Assembly (NCBI RefSeq): GCF_035712445.1 | Contig: NZ_DASTAT010000142.1 | Coordinates: 1 to 61,428, forward strand | Origin: Oligoflexus sp. | GTDB taxonomy: Bacteria > Bdellovibrionota_B > Oligoflexia > Oligoflexales > Oligoflexaceae | Length of the DNA stretch: 61,428 nt | Direction of reading: 5' to 3' | In this document: one piece after another, positions 14,763 to 23,206 of the stretch | Position numbering within the stretch: the first letter of the stretch is position 1 | How the letters are laid out: each line of letters begins with the position of its first letter | The notes under the pieces: generated by a model | What the model was told of the DNA's origin: nothing | Seen by the model: only the letters and a program-made list of their open reading frames with translations | Databases searched by the model: none | Made by a program: the position numbers and the translations under genes

Positions 14763-17105
14763 TCAGGGGATTATACTCAGAACTCCCCGGACTCTTTTCT
14801 CTGTGAACGTGCAGCACAGCGATTGCCAAAGATCGCCGTCACTTAGTCGCGCATACCCCTTCTCCATCGAACGTAGTGTTGCCGGTTTAAAGCCACGACA
14901 AAGTATCGGGATAGCCGCATCGAGTCTGAACCGGGGCACGTCTGATACGAAAGCAGGCTTCTGCTCAATCTCCGAATGCCTGGTAACCTCAGCAATGGCG
15001 TCCGATGGAGTATTCGGTCCCGAACCACAGACCAAGGTCACAACGTCCCAAGGCAATGGTGGAGCGTCGCCTGAAAGTTCATTTTGAAGTACCTCAGCTG
15101 AGGCCGAGATGACCTTAAGGCAGCAATCCTTGTCCAGAGCGGCAAAGGCCCGAATGGCTGCATCCTGAACCGGAAATCTTGTCCAAATGTCCTGCAGCAA
15201 AGATTTCTGCGACTTGATCAGCTTCGGCCAGATTCGGTGGATGAGCCAGCGCTGTCTGCTTGGGTCCGATGGGAGGTCGCGAAGCCGGTCGTTCTTCTTC
15301 TCCGAGCAACCAGGGCTCTCGCGTTCGGAATTGGCCCTTGTTTGCGTTAAAGATGCCTTCCCCAGATCATCGGCGCTCTCAACCTTATCGAGCCGACCAG
15401 GGGCTTTTTCGCGTGAATGGAGTGCGTGCGTCAAAGACTCGTTCTGACTGGCTGTTTCCTGGGCTCCGACCTCCAAAGGACTGCGTCCGGATAGAAATGC
15501 GGCTGATAAATCCTCAATGGCAAGCGAGTTGTAGGCTATGGCTCGATTACCTCTGCCCGCATACACGTCTGCCACGTAGCGCGCGAACTGCCTCGCAGCG
15601 GACTCTCCTCCAGTTTTGAAGATGTCAGCTACGGCGTCCGTCCAAAGACCTGGATCACATTTCCGGTTTCTGCTGCTGACAAAAACATGGCTGACTGAAT
15701 CGGCAATGCTGATGATGCGCGCTTTGGGCAACCGACTACCCTCGAGGTCAAGATCCCCCCTCTCAGTCGAAGGCAAGCCGTGCTCGTCTTCTTCTTCCAT
15801 GCTTTCTTTTATAGGCTTTATTATAAAGGCTTTATTATAAGAGCTGGAACCATTGTCCACCAAGGGTTTCAATGGGGTGTCGGAAGGCGTTTTTGCAGTC
15901 ATGCATGGCTGAAATACAGTCAACCATGGCTGAAATGCAGTCATGCCAGATGAAAATACAGAATTGGAATGCACAACCGCCTCTGATTCTGCAGAGCGAA
16001 AGTACAATTTACGTGATTCAAATGCAGAGCCATTCGACGGAGTAACGCCGTCAGAAGGCTCTTCAATCGGGAAGGACTGAAGCATAGGTTTAAAGGAATC
16101 CTTCCTCTCCTGTCTTCCTGCCTCATCCGAATAACGGGTGATCCCGCGAGATGGACGCCTTTTAGGAGCAGGATAGAGGTCCTGAGCAACTTTGAATTTC
16201 CAATTGTGAACATCAGTAAGATGGAAATAAAGGAAAACCACTCTACCAAATTTCCTTCGCTGATGCTCTTCAATGGCAATCATCCCCACCTCATCAAGAG
16301 TATCCAGGGCCTGTCTGATGGTCCTCCAGTTGAGTTGTAGGTTTTTTGAGAGACCTGAAATGGTCGGATTTACATCATGCGGGAGCTGACTGAGCCATGC
16401 CCAGACGAACCGGGGTCTCCAGCCAATTTGAACCCTGAAGAGAAGATTGGGCACCCGAATTGTATCGGATTGGGCCAGGATAAATTCACGCGCTTCGTTG
16501 ATCCGGGGAACGTGCTCGGAAAAAGTCCGCGGTGCATGGGCAAATGGATCGACTGAGTCGGCAAATGGAACATTTGAAAAAGACCATCGGCATGGGTGTG
16601 ATATGTGCCATAGCGGCTTTTGCCGGTCGCCAACCGATAAATTGTCATGAAACAGAACGCCTTTGGACTTCAGACTTCTGAGCGCCCTCTTAAGGACTTC
16701 GGAACTCATTGCAAGATCGGTGGTCATATCGTGAATGGACGGATGTTCACGGTTGGCAAGGCTGAGTAGATAGCCAAGCACCATCATTTCTTCACTGTCC
16801 AGCCACGAGAATAACCTTCGAAGTAACACAGTGTAACGCTTGCCCCGTTCGAGTGAATAAATATAGTCTCGACGATGAATGCGCCGGGTTGCATCAACGT
16901 CATAAAATTGCTTTTCGCTCACCGCCATTCCTCCGGGAAATTGGGAATGCGATTCAAAGCGAAACCCACCGAATTGAGAACCCGGACCACGCAAATCGTA
17001 GGCGCAGCCTTGACAGCATTGATATTCATTTAACCAAGCCTCAATGTGTTCTGTGAGAGTCACGCGAACAATTAGCCGAGGAAACTCCCTAGGCGCCATG
17101 TCCAC
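14763..17105 (-). CDS. Large winged-helix DNA-binding protein, replication-initiator-like
   Basis: A 780-residue protein with two winged-helix regions. The first is near residues 95-160 (EEMMVLGYLLSLANREHPSI, then LAMSSEVLKRALRSLKSKGV). The second is near 225-290 (RFVWAWLSQLPHDVNPTISG, then WRTIRQALDTLDEVGMIAIE). A long polar linker follows, then a conserved-looking helical C-terminus. Tandem winged helices suggest an initiator or a large regulator. The start is uncertain: the first 60 residues contain a CCQGC cysteine cluster, while GGAGG lies 7 bases before a GTG at residue 62. It lies upstream of the recombination genes, facing a palindrome-rich gap at 17106-17624. Confidence 0.6.
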   Translation of the reverse strand: MDMAPREFPRLIVRVTLTEHIEAWLNEYQCCQGCAYDLRGPGSQFGGFRFESHSQFPGGMAVSEKQFYDVDATRRIHRRDYIYSLERGKRYTVLLRRLFSWLDSEEMMVLGYLLSLANREHPSIHDMTTDLAMSSEVLKRALRSLKSKGVLFHDNLSVGDRQKPLWHISHPCRWSFSNVPFADSVDPFAHAPRTFSEHVPRINEAREFILAQSDTIRVPNLLFRVQIGWRPRFVWAWLSQLPHDVNPTISGLSKNLQLNWRTIRQALDTLDEVGMIAIEEHQRRKFGRVVFLYFHLTDVHNWKFKVAQDLYPAPKRRPSRGITRYSDEAGRQERKDSFKPMLQSFPIEEPSDGVTPSNGSAFESRKLYFRSAESEAVVHSNSVFSSGMTAFQPWLTVFQPCMTAKTPSDTPLKPLVDNGSSSYNKAFIIKPIKESMEEEDEHGLPSTERGDLDLEGSRLPKARIISIADSVSHVFVSSRNRKCDPGLWTDAVADIFKTGGESAARQFARYVADVYAGRGNRAIAYNSLAIEDLSAAFLSGRSPLEVGAQETASQNESLTHALHSREKAPGRLDKVESADDLGKASLTQTRANSERESPGCSEKKNDRLRDLPSDPSRQRWLIHRIWPKLIKSQKSLLQDIWTRFPVQDAAIRAFAALDKDCCLKVISASAEVLQNELSGDAPPLPWDVVTLVCGSGPNTPSDAIAEVTRHSEIEQKPAFVSDVPRFRLDAAIPILCRGFKPATLRSMEKGYARLSDGDLWQSLCCTFTEKRVRGVLSIIP

Positions 17106-17482
17106 GAACCCACGATAATGACGAGCGAAAAGCCCATCACAGTTTGAAGAACAGATTTAATTGCGAGATGGAAATAATTTTCTGTTGCATGGAAGGCCGA
17201 GACTGGGGGATATCAAATCCACTTGTTGTTTGGATTTAATTCTGTCTCATACAGAAAGTTCGGCGGCTGCGTCAACAGCCGCTGAATTCCATTTTAACCC
17301 TCACTGTTATTTACGATCTCCTTCACAGTAATCCGCTGCGGTTGATTTTTCCTCGAAAACGAAAAGAAATTATTTAACCAAAAAAATTGCAATATTTCTG
17401 CTTCAAGCCTAAAAATATTTTCTCATACAACTCCTCTTGATATCGCTTACGAGTAAGCCTAAAAATGCTGTCGGCGAGCATA

Positions 17483-17497
17483 TACAAAAGTTTTGTA
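17483..17497. promoter_or_regulatory. Perfect palindrome, candidate operator 1
   Basis: TACAAAA and TTTTGTA flank a single G, a perfect 15-bp dyad. It lies about 130 bp ahead of the regulator gene at 17625 and 49 bp (centre to centre) from the second dyad at 17529-17549. Confidence 0.6.
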
Positions 17498-17528
17498 AGC
17501 TGTGAAGGGTAAAAGCTCCAAGCGATGA

Positions 17529-17549
17529 TTTTTACAAGGTTTGTAAAAA
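17529..17549. promoter_or_regulatory. Inverted repeat, candidate operator 2
   Basis: TTTTTACAA and TTGTAAAAA flank GGT, a perfect 9-bp dyad. It shares the TACAA/TTGTA half-sites with the dyad at 17483-17497. The two are about five helical turns apart, a spacing suited to cooperative or looping repression. Confidence 0.6.
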
Positions 17550-17624
17550 GTCCCTCCAAATTTGCAACGATTGTAGATTCCGTTGGATCAGTCTTATGCG
17601 CAGCACACATAGCGTGGAGGAGTA

Positions 17625-18338
17625 ATGCAGAAGTGGGTAAGTGAGTTGAGAAGTCTTATAAGATCCTGGATGGACGCGTCCCCTGATCGAAACGTGTCTG
17701 TGCTCTATCGCATGGTATCAAAAATGCAGGACATCTCTTACGGCACAGTTAAGCATGCCGCAAAGGGCGATCATGAAATTAATCTTTGGTCGGCGATGGC
17801 AATCCTGAAGGTTGTCATTCCTACCAAAGACGGGAGAAAGAGCTTTATCGAACGCCATCATCCTGAGTACGTGGAATTTGCCCGGGAGTTCTTTGAGGAT
17901 CATGAGAAAAAAGGAAAAGCCCCAGAAGTCTCAAAAATTGAGGCACACGTGCTGGCAAAGTTGATCAAAAAAGGATCCGTCAACCTGGAAGCAGCCAAAA
18001 CTATGCTTGGCGATCAACTTTACTCGAACCTGCTTGCATGGCTTAACTATCATAATGTTGGAAAAGAGCAGGATGATTACCTGATTCTTAATGGGCCGCA
18101 AATTGATGTCGACAATTTTCATGCCGCAAAGCAGATGATTTCTGCTGCTATTGATGAAATGGATGCCACAAAATATGACGGTGATCTCATCAAGGTTGCG
18201 CTTGGCACGACGTCAAGGGAAGCAGCGCGGGAATGCTGGTACATCCAGGAAGAGACGTGGAGGAGATGCCATGAAATTATTAAAAATAATCCCGGTGATC
18301 ACGAAATCTTGACTGCCAATATTATGAAATTTAATTGA
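17625..18338 (+). CDS. Putative DNA-binding regulator, DUF4423/TIGR02147-like layout
   Basis: A 237-residue protein. GGAGGA 4 bases before the ATG fixes the start. Residues of about 25-70 (VLYRMVSKMQDISYGTVKHA) look like a helix-turn-helix. Residues of about 105-160 (AHVLAKLIKKGSVNLEAAKT, then LYSNLLAWLNYHNV) look like a winged helix, followed by a helical C-terminus. This order recalls the TIGR02147/DUF4423 proteins that are abundant in Bdellovibrio and Fibrobacter, but I cannot confirm membership. Two dyads sharing half-sites lie upstream, which fits autoregulation. It is coupled to a small exported protein at 18346. Confidence 0.6.
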   Translation: MQKWVSELRSLIRSWMDASPDRNVSVLYRMVSKMQDISYGTVKHAAKGDHEINLWSAMAILKVVIPTKDGRKSFIERHHPEYVEFAREFFEDHEKKGKAPEVSKIEAHVLAKLIKKGSVNLEAAKTMLGDQLYSNLLAWLNYHNVGKEQDDYLILNGPQIDVDNFHAAKQMISAAIDEMDATKYDGDLIKVALGTTSREAARECWYIQEETWRRCHEIIKNNPGDHEILTANIMKFN

Positions 18339-18345
18339 GGTGAAT

Positions 18346-18798
18346 ATGAAACGACTGACTTTCGCGCTTTTGCTTTACTCAACAATAGTTCATGGAGGCG
18401 GCACAATAGGTGGTGGTAATCCTCCGGCACTTGAGGTTGACCCTACTAACATGATGGATCTGCAAGCAGGAGCCCTTGCAGACAAGCTTATTCAAGTCAA
18501 GCGACCAGGGTCAGGCTATAGCTATATGGTCCCCTTGAAGGATAGCATCCGCGAGTACAGCATGTCTGCCAGGGACTTGTATTCTGGTGATGAAACCGTG
18601 TTTCAAACGTCCAGTATGTCGGAGAGGCTGAACTTTAATGTGAGCAGATCCACAGCCCGCATGGTCGGGTCAACCATCCCAGCAGTTCTTCCAATCCTGC
18701 CAGATGATTTCACTGTGGGGCTAAGACCAACCGTTGAGGTCGTTTCCCGGTTCTCTCTCGACGAGACACCCACCCCACAGCCTAAGGAATTCAACTAA
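18346..18798 (+). CDS. Small exported protein with a GGG..GGGNPP motif
   Basis: A 150-residue protein. The ATG at 18346 is preferred to a GTG at 18340 because GAGG at 18336-18339 is then 6 bases ahead. The signal peptide (MKRLTFALLLYSTIVHG) is followed by GGGTIGGGNPPALEV, matching GGSGMSGGTPPAI in the protein at 137-580. A later PGSGYSYMVPLKDSI segment also has a counterpart there. It is probably released to the periplasm or surface. The gene begins 7 bases after the putative regulator and ends at a terminator (18807-18830). Confidence 0.7.
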   Translation: MKRLTFALLLYSTIVHGGGTIGGGNPPALEVDPTNMMDLQAGALADKLIQVKRPGSGYSYMVPLKDSIREYSMSARDLYSGDETVFQTSSMSERLNFNVSRSTARMVGSTIPAVLPILPDDFTVGLRPTVEVVSRFSLDETPTPQPKEFN

Positions 18799-18806
18799 TC
18801 CACAAT

Positions 18807-18832
18807 GCCCGCGCCAGCGGGCCTCTTGTTTT
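18807..18832 (+). terminator. Terminator after the second GG/NPP gene
   Basis: GCCCGC and GCGGGC around GCCA form a six-pair stem followed by CTCTTGTTTTC. It closes the two-gene unit that begins at 17625. Confidence 0.55.
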
Positions 18833-18911
18833 CTAATTGAGAGAGCATTAAGCGCAGAACCACGGATTAATCAGCATCTCGCCTCCGACTTTCTCGGTTT
18901 TTAGGAATGCT

Positions 18912-20345
18912 TTAAGGCTTTTTCAAAGGACCCCGAGCCGCTTTGATAAGTTTTTCCAGTTCATCTGCTTCAGCCTTTTGAACTGCGTCAAAAAATCCTT
19001 TTGCCTTGCCGCGATTAGCGCGGCGATATGCTTTCATAAAGATTTCCGCCTGCTCTATATTCTGATTTTCAAGAGCAACCGCTGTACAAAGCAGTATGTC
19101 AGGGAGCTGATTGGGTTGCACGCTATGACAAAGTTCCAGTGCCCTCGCACTTTCCCCCATAAAGCGCAGTCCGAAGATAAGATCAAGGTCCGGTATCGGA
19201 GGCGAGACATCTTTGGGCAGTGATGTATAGCTGACAATTGAAGTTGCTTCCTGAAAAATCGGACGCAAGGCATTCCAATCCGGAACAGGTTTTAGAGCCT
19301 GTTCGAGATATGCAATCACCGTTTTTTGGATGAACGCATAACGCTGCTTTGCAAGACTCAGGCCCGCCTCATCAACCGGCTGACGAAGCTCCCGCTCAAC
19401 GATTCCATGCCACATGAAATCATTGTGCTCCCCATCCCTGCCAAAATCCACAAGGACCTTGGGAGAATGTGGAGTATTTCTGTAGATGTCAAAGCGGTCT
19501 TTTTTTCCTTCGTGATCAATTGCCGCGAAGGCAAGTATTGGAGTCGTGAACGATCCTGAAGCGTTCTGCAGCTCCTCAAGAAGGGCAAACTCAATCTTCA
19601 TCTTCGCAATATTTTCCATGGTTGTGTCGAGCAGGATCAATGCTCTTGTCCCAAAGCCACGTAGCGCAGCGTGCAGGCTGCTTTGGGCTCCAGCGCTGTA
19701 TCCCATCAGCACAACCTGTGAAAAGTTCAAATGGGGATCAAGGCGCAGTTTTTCGCTCACAAGTATTGCATCGGCAAGCTGCAGCTCAGGAGAGCGCCTT
19801 GTATGATCAATATTCCCATTTGCATCAGGTGCGATTACTGTGAAAATGCAATAACCCTGCTGAGCCAGCGCTTCAAACAAAGGAGCGTTCTCTTCAAAGC
19901 CTCCTTGGGATCCCGTATGGTAGATGATGACTGGGAATTTCCCATCAGCAAAAGGAGCGTCTCGAGTAGCGCCTGTCAGTCGTTGGAATGCTGTAGGTTG
20001 AGACGGCCATGGATTCTGCGGAATCGGCATTAGCTGACTGATTTGTGCAACTTCCTGATAAATTATTGCGTTACGAAAGCGCTGATAGACGGCCAGATAC
20101 TCCTTATCAAATGGGTCAGTCGCTTCAAAATAATCCGCATGCTTCATTTTTCCATCTAGTATTGGGGTGGGATACCAAAGGCTGACCCAAATTCGGCGAT
20201 GCGGAGGCTGAGGTTTGAAGTCAGGCAGAATTCTGTTTGCATGCCAAACATCATCAACGGCAAATGACCGAAAACCAATACCGAATGGTCTCGCCTGAAG
20301 CGAGTTGCTGAATATAATAAACCAGACGATCGTCAGGAATCTCAT
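18912..20345 (-). CDS. Exported alpha/beta hydrolase, PAF-acetylhydrolase/dienelactone-like
   Basis: A 477-residue protein with a signal peptide (MRFLTIVWFIIFSNSLQARP). The alpha/beta-hydrolase core has the strand FPVIIYHTGSQGG, which carries the oxyanion region, and the nucleophile elbow VVLMGYSAGAQSS with Ser in GYSAG. DGEHNDFMWHG probably carries the catalytic His. The N-terminal WVSLWYPTP stretch is typical of PAF-acetylhydrolase-like lipases. A helical, TPR-like C-terminus of about 120 residues is an addition. It probably hydrolyses an ester in the periplasm; substrate unknown. It stands alone. Confidence 0.75.
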   Translation of the reverse strand: MRFLTIVWFIIFSNSLQARPFGIGFRSFAVDDVWHANRILPDFKPQPPHRRIWVSLWYPTPILDGKMKHADYFEATDPFDKEYLAVYQRFRNAIIYQEVAQISQLMPIPQNPWPSQPTAFQRLTGATRDAPFADGKFPVIIYHTGSQGGFEENAPLFEALAQQGYCIFTVIAPDANGNIDHTRRSPELQLADAILVSEKLRLDPHLNFSQVVLMGYSAGAQSSLHAALRGFGTRALILLDTTMENIAKMKIEFALLEELQNASGSFTTPILAFAAIDHEGKKDRFDIYRNTPHSPKVLVDFGRDGEHNDFMWHGIVERELRQPVDEAGLSLAKQRYAFIQKTVIAYLEQALKPVPDWNALRPIFQEATSIVSYTSLPKDVSPPIPDLDLIFGLRFMGESARALELCHSVQPNQLPDILLCTAVALENQNIEQAEIFMKAYRRANRGKAKGFFDAVQKAEADELEKLIKAARGPLKKP

Positions 20346-20435
20346 AATGGTAACGCCCTGTTGTTTAAGGATTGCCCTATTATATTGTAGCAGACGTCAC
20401 CCGACAACAAGCGTTTCCGTATCGTTTTCTAATAC

Positions 20436-21482
20436 CTAAGCATCCATTGAAATAAGCTTCCTTTGTAAACGGGGACCGTCACATTGTGTCATTTCAGAGG
20501 TCTGATCTCTTAACTTCAGCATGTTGAGTGCTGATGCAGCCAAAAGTAAAGCTCTTAGCAGAATCAACAGGATGGACTCTATCCATAGGGTCTGGTCCAA
20601 CGATGTACCCAAAACGAGGTCTTTCGGACCCTCACTGATTTGCTTTCTCAACCTGGAAACTTCAGCTCCAAAGACTTCCATGCTTTTCCATGCCCGGCCT
20701 TTTGTTGCCACTTCGAGCGATCTTTCAGCTTGTTTCAGTTGCTCTTTAATTTCAGTCGTTTCAGAAAGCTTGAATGTCGGCTCCGAGGCAGCTTTTGTAC
20801 GCGATTTAGTATAGACATGGAAAGACAATGCTGAAACGAAATAGATGAAGAAGATCAGATGAACACCGATCCTAATCCATTCAAGCTTACGTCTAAATTT
20901 TACGGTGACAAGTGACAGGAATGCCAATTCACTGGCCAGAGCCAGAGGAACCGCATATCCTGGCAGGATGTCATGCTCGCGATAAAAAGCAACTTGCATT
21001 GCAGTCATTAGTATTGTCAATCCTGCAACGAGCAGCAATCTGAGGACGAAAGAAATTGGGATCTTACCTAAAAATACATTGAGCTTACCAGGCATTCCAT
21101 CTGGACTATTTTTTACAGATTCGGTTAGCGCTCCAGGCTCATCACCCAATTCCCTGGCAAGTTTCAGACTTCTTTCCATTGGATTAAACTCAAACTGCAT
21201 GTTGAAAGTAAATTCAGAAGTTTCAGTTCTCACTCCAGGTATGCATTCTGAAGTTTGAAATATTTCTTTCAGCGCTCTTGTTACTGGCTGAAAGTGTACT
21301 TCTGAGTTTGAAACCGCTTCCGTCGAGGTTGCAGCTTCCACATTTTCAATTTTCAGCGGAGGCACGATTTCAAGATGAGTTTGGCGCTTTTGACTTTTAC
21401 GCGCTTTGGCTTGGCTCAGGATCCTTTCCCTGTTTTTCAGGTAATATTCGCGGTTCCGCTGCTTTTTTTCAGCCGTGGTCAT
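20436..21482 (-). CDS. Membrane protein with basic N-terminus and coiled coil, mobile-element type
   Basis: A 348-residue protein. The basic N-terminus (KKQRNREYYLKNRERILSQA) resembles the tails of phage HNH/nicking proteins. After a polar linker come about four membrane spans between residues 143 and 230. A coiled-coil loop follows (EIKEQLKQAERSLEVATK), then a final span near 310-330. The layout of paired spans, a long periplasmic or cytoplasmic coiled coil and a basic tail occurs in plasmid and conjugative-element proteins. Its ATG overlaps the stop of the rep-like gene upstream (ATGA), so the two form one unit. Function unknown. Confidence 0.6.
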   Translation of the reverse strand: MTTAEKKQRNREYYLKNRERILSQAKARKSQKRQTHLEIVPPLKIENVEAATSTEAVSNSEVHFQPVTRALKEIFQTSECIPGVRTETSEFTFNMQFEFNPMERSLKLARELGDEPGALTESVKNSPDGMPGKLNVFLGKIPISFVLRLLLVAGLTILMTAMQVAFYREHDILPGYAVPLALASELAFLSLVTVKFRRKLEWIRIGVHLIFFIYFVSALSFHVYTKSRTKAASEPTFKLSETTEIKEQLKQAERSLEVATKGRAWKSMEVFGAEVSRLRKQISEGPKDLVLGTSLDQTLWIESILLILLRALLLAASALNMLKLRDQTSEMTQCDGPRLQRKLISMDA

Positions 21483-22687
21483 GGCGTGACCTCCGCTTTC
21501 AATCGGGCACTAAGCCTTGCAAACAGTCCCAGGCAGTAGCCAAAGCTCAGTCTTGGTAGAGCTTCAAGAATGGATTTCAATTGGCACTTGAGCTGATCAT
21601 TTAGATCAGTTTGGAGAAGCCTCTCAACTTCGGAGCGCAAGCCACGCTCGTCAGTAGGCAGGTTGAAATCAGGGTCGATGCCCAGGCGCTTCTTTGCCTT
21701 GTTGATAGGATCCTGAAGCAAGTGGCGAATGACTTCCTCAGAAGATCCGCCGAAATTTCGCGATTTCTTGTTAATAAACTCTGGAATTTCATCGAGCACC
21801 TGACCCAACTCGCGCTCGCTCTGTGCTTTCATCAGGGCAAGACCAGCTTTTTCAACAATCTCAGCCTTATTTTTCAGGGCACAGTCAAGCCCGCTGAATA
21901 GGAAGCAGATGCTTTTGGCGCGTGACGTGATATATGGATCGGACGTAATCACCAGCAGGCGTTCCATGTAGAATATTTCGTTCCCCCGAATCCGAATATA
22001 CTCCTTTAGAAAGCGCTCCTTTTCACCCTTGGAAACAGGGATCTTCACCAGTTCTTCCCAGGCAACCACGATGCGATCCACTTCACCCTTCATCGTGAAG
22101 ATGTCCCGACCGGAAAAAGAATCGGGTGAATCAGGATTTTCGTCTGGGACTTTGGGAAGGGAATTAGGGGCCGTCTGAAACATAGGGGCGGTTTGCTCTA
22201 AGACGGCCTCCCCATTTTCCGGCTGGGAGGGAGGGCTATACGAGACGATGGGGTAAGTGTGGCCATCAAACGAATCACCCACAGCACGCTTGCGGATACT
22301 CTGAATGTGCTTGCGACTTTCCATCACATCCTGAAAAAATTCAAAGGCTATCGGCGCCAAATAGTAATCATTCGAACTTTGTTGGTATTTTCCCTGATAG
22401 TTCAGAGCGCGTACCGCTTTGACTTTGACGTATCCCTTCTTCTCCAACGATCGAAGTTTTTTCCTGACAGTCGATTCGCTGATCTTGGTCGAGCGCGAAA
22501 TGGTTGCAATGGAAGGAAAGGCAGGATGATCAAGAAAGCCTTTATCGAACGGCAAGAGTGACCCTATATAGGTCAAAATGCTGTGCTCATAGTGGTCGAT
22601 GTCGGCGAGATGATCGAAGGCCCTTAGATAGCGGCCGCCTGAAAATACTGGATGATCCAATGGAAAAAGTTGACGCAAATTTGACAT
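21479..22687 (-). CDS. Winged-helix protein resembling plasmid replication initiators
   Basis: A 402-residue protein. The ATG at 22687 is chosen because GAGGGA lies 6 bases ahead; the longer frame adds 21 residues with no ribosome site. Residues of about 60-110 form a winged helix: FPSIATISRSTKISESTVRK, then LRSLEKKGYVKVKAV. This placement of an HTH_36-like domain after a short N-terminus is common in plasmid and phage initiators or DnaD-like helpers. The Pro/Ser-rich middle is a linker and the C-terminus is helical. It precedes the membrane protein at 20436. Strong hairpins lie upstream at 22808-22836. Confidence 0.62.
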   Translation of the reverse strand: MSNLRQLFPLDHPVFSGGRYLRAFDHLADIDHYEHSILTYIGSLLPFDKGFLDHPAFPSIATISRSTKISESTVRKKLRSLEKKGYVKVKAVRALNYQGKYQQSSNDYYLAPIAFEFFQDVMESRKHIQSIRKRAVGDSFDGHTYPIVSYSPPSQPENGEAVLEQTAPMFQTAPNSLPKVPDENPDSPDSFSGRDIFTMKGEVDRIVVAWEELVKIPVSKGEKERFLKEYIRIRGNEIFYMERLLVITSDPYITSRAKSICFLFSGLDCALKNKAEIVEKAGLALMKAQSERELGQVLDEIPEFINKKSRNFGGSSEEVIRHLLQDPINKAKKRLGIDPDFNLPTDERGLRSEVERLLQTDLNDQLKCQLKSILEALPRLSFGYCLGLFARLSARLKAEVTP

Positions 22688-22807
22688 GATTCCCTCAATC
22701 CTTGAGGGAGCAACCGGCAGGTTGAAAAGCAGGCATAAGTCGCCTATCATCCGTGCAATGGAATGACGGGGTCTGCTTTGTCGAAATTGCCAGGCTCCGT
22801 TGTTTCA

Positions 22808-22836
22808 GGAAGCTGGAGGTGCGAACTCCGGCTTCC
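22808..22836. repeat. Strong inverted repeat upstream of the rep-like gene
   Basis: GGAAGCTGGAG and CTCCGGCTTCC pair over 11 positions (one G-U) around GTGCGAA. There is no T-run on either strand, so it is not a standard terminator. It could be a replication-control or protein-binding site, or part of a small RNA. Confidence 0.6.
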
Positions 22837-23037
22837 ACAAAAGCCTTCAGTGCTTCTCTCTTAAATCTTCAAAGCACTTCGATGCTAAAGCAGATCCGAA
22901 ACCTAGTGGAACACCACGGCACGGATTGGAACGGCATTGAGACTAAAAAAATTACTAAATGCCCCAGGTTACCTCATCTCGAAAATCTGCAATCGCAGCT
23001 CGAAAATTGTCGATTTTTGCCCACCAGAATCCCAAGC

Positions 23038-23070
23038 GAGGAAAGCCTCCCAGGCCTTCCTCTTTTTCTT
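23038..23070 (+). terminator. Rightward terminator with no assigned gene
   Basis: GAGGAAAGCCT and AGGCCTTCCTC (one mismatch) flank CCC and are followed by TTTTTCTTT. No protein gene precedes it on this strand, so it may end an unannotated RNA or be a leftover of a lost gene. Confidence 0.65.
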
Positions 23071-23206
23071 TCTTCCCTGGCTATCTCCAAGACTATATCT
23101 TTGATCCGTCAAAAGATCAGATCGAAAACAATTTGTTTTGACCTGGCCCGTGGTTTTGAATAAAAGAAACCGGCGTCAGTTGGCGCATCCGAGCCGGGGA
23201 GTTATC

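Larger units (their letters stand above)
17106..17624. other. Palindrome-rich intergenic region, candidate control region or origin
   Basis: This 519-bp AT-rich gap separates two divergent DNA-binding protein genes. It contains GCGGCTG/CAGCCGC (17263-17282), TTCTGT/ACAGAA (near 17240), two copies of AAGCCTAAAAAT exactly 50 bp apart (17405-17416 and 17455-17466), and the two operators listed separately. A 78-codon leftward frame at 17374-17610 has no ribosome site and I do not accept it. Confidence 0.55.
22688..23206. other. Boundary spacer between the accessory region and core genes
   Basis: No gene is supported; a 136-codon rightward frame at 22753-23163 has no ribosome site or recognisable product. 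The stretch holds a strong hairpin (22808-22836) and a rightward terminator (23038-23070). Composition and gene content change here from mosaic accessory DNA to ordinary chromosomal genes. No tRNA or attachment repeat is visible. Confidence 0.45.

Noticed and set aside
17374..17610. A 78-codon leftward frame in the palindrome-rich gap
   Set aside because: Its start is preceded by pyrimidines rather than a ribosome site, and it covers both candidate operators.
22753..23163. A 136-codon rightward frame at the accessory/core border
   Set aside because: No ribosome binding site or coding character, and it runs through the terminator at 23038-23070.
22688..23206. A tRNA or attachment site at the edge of the accessory region
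   Set aside because: The hairpins here do not form a cloverleaf and no flanking direct repeat could be found within the window.
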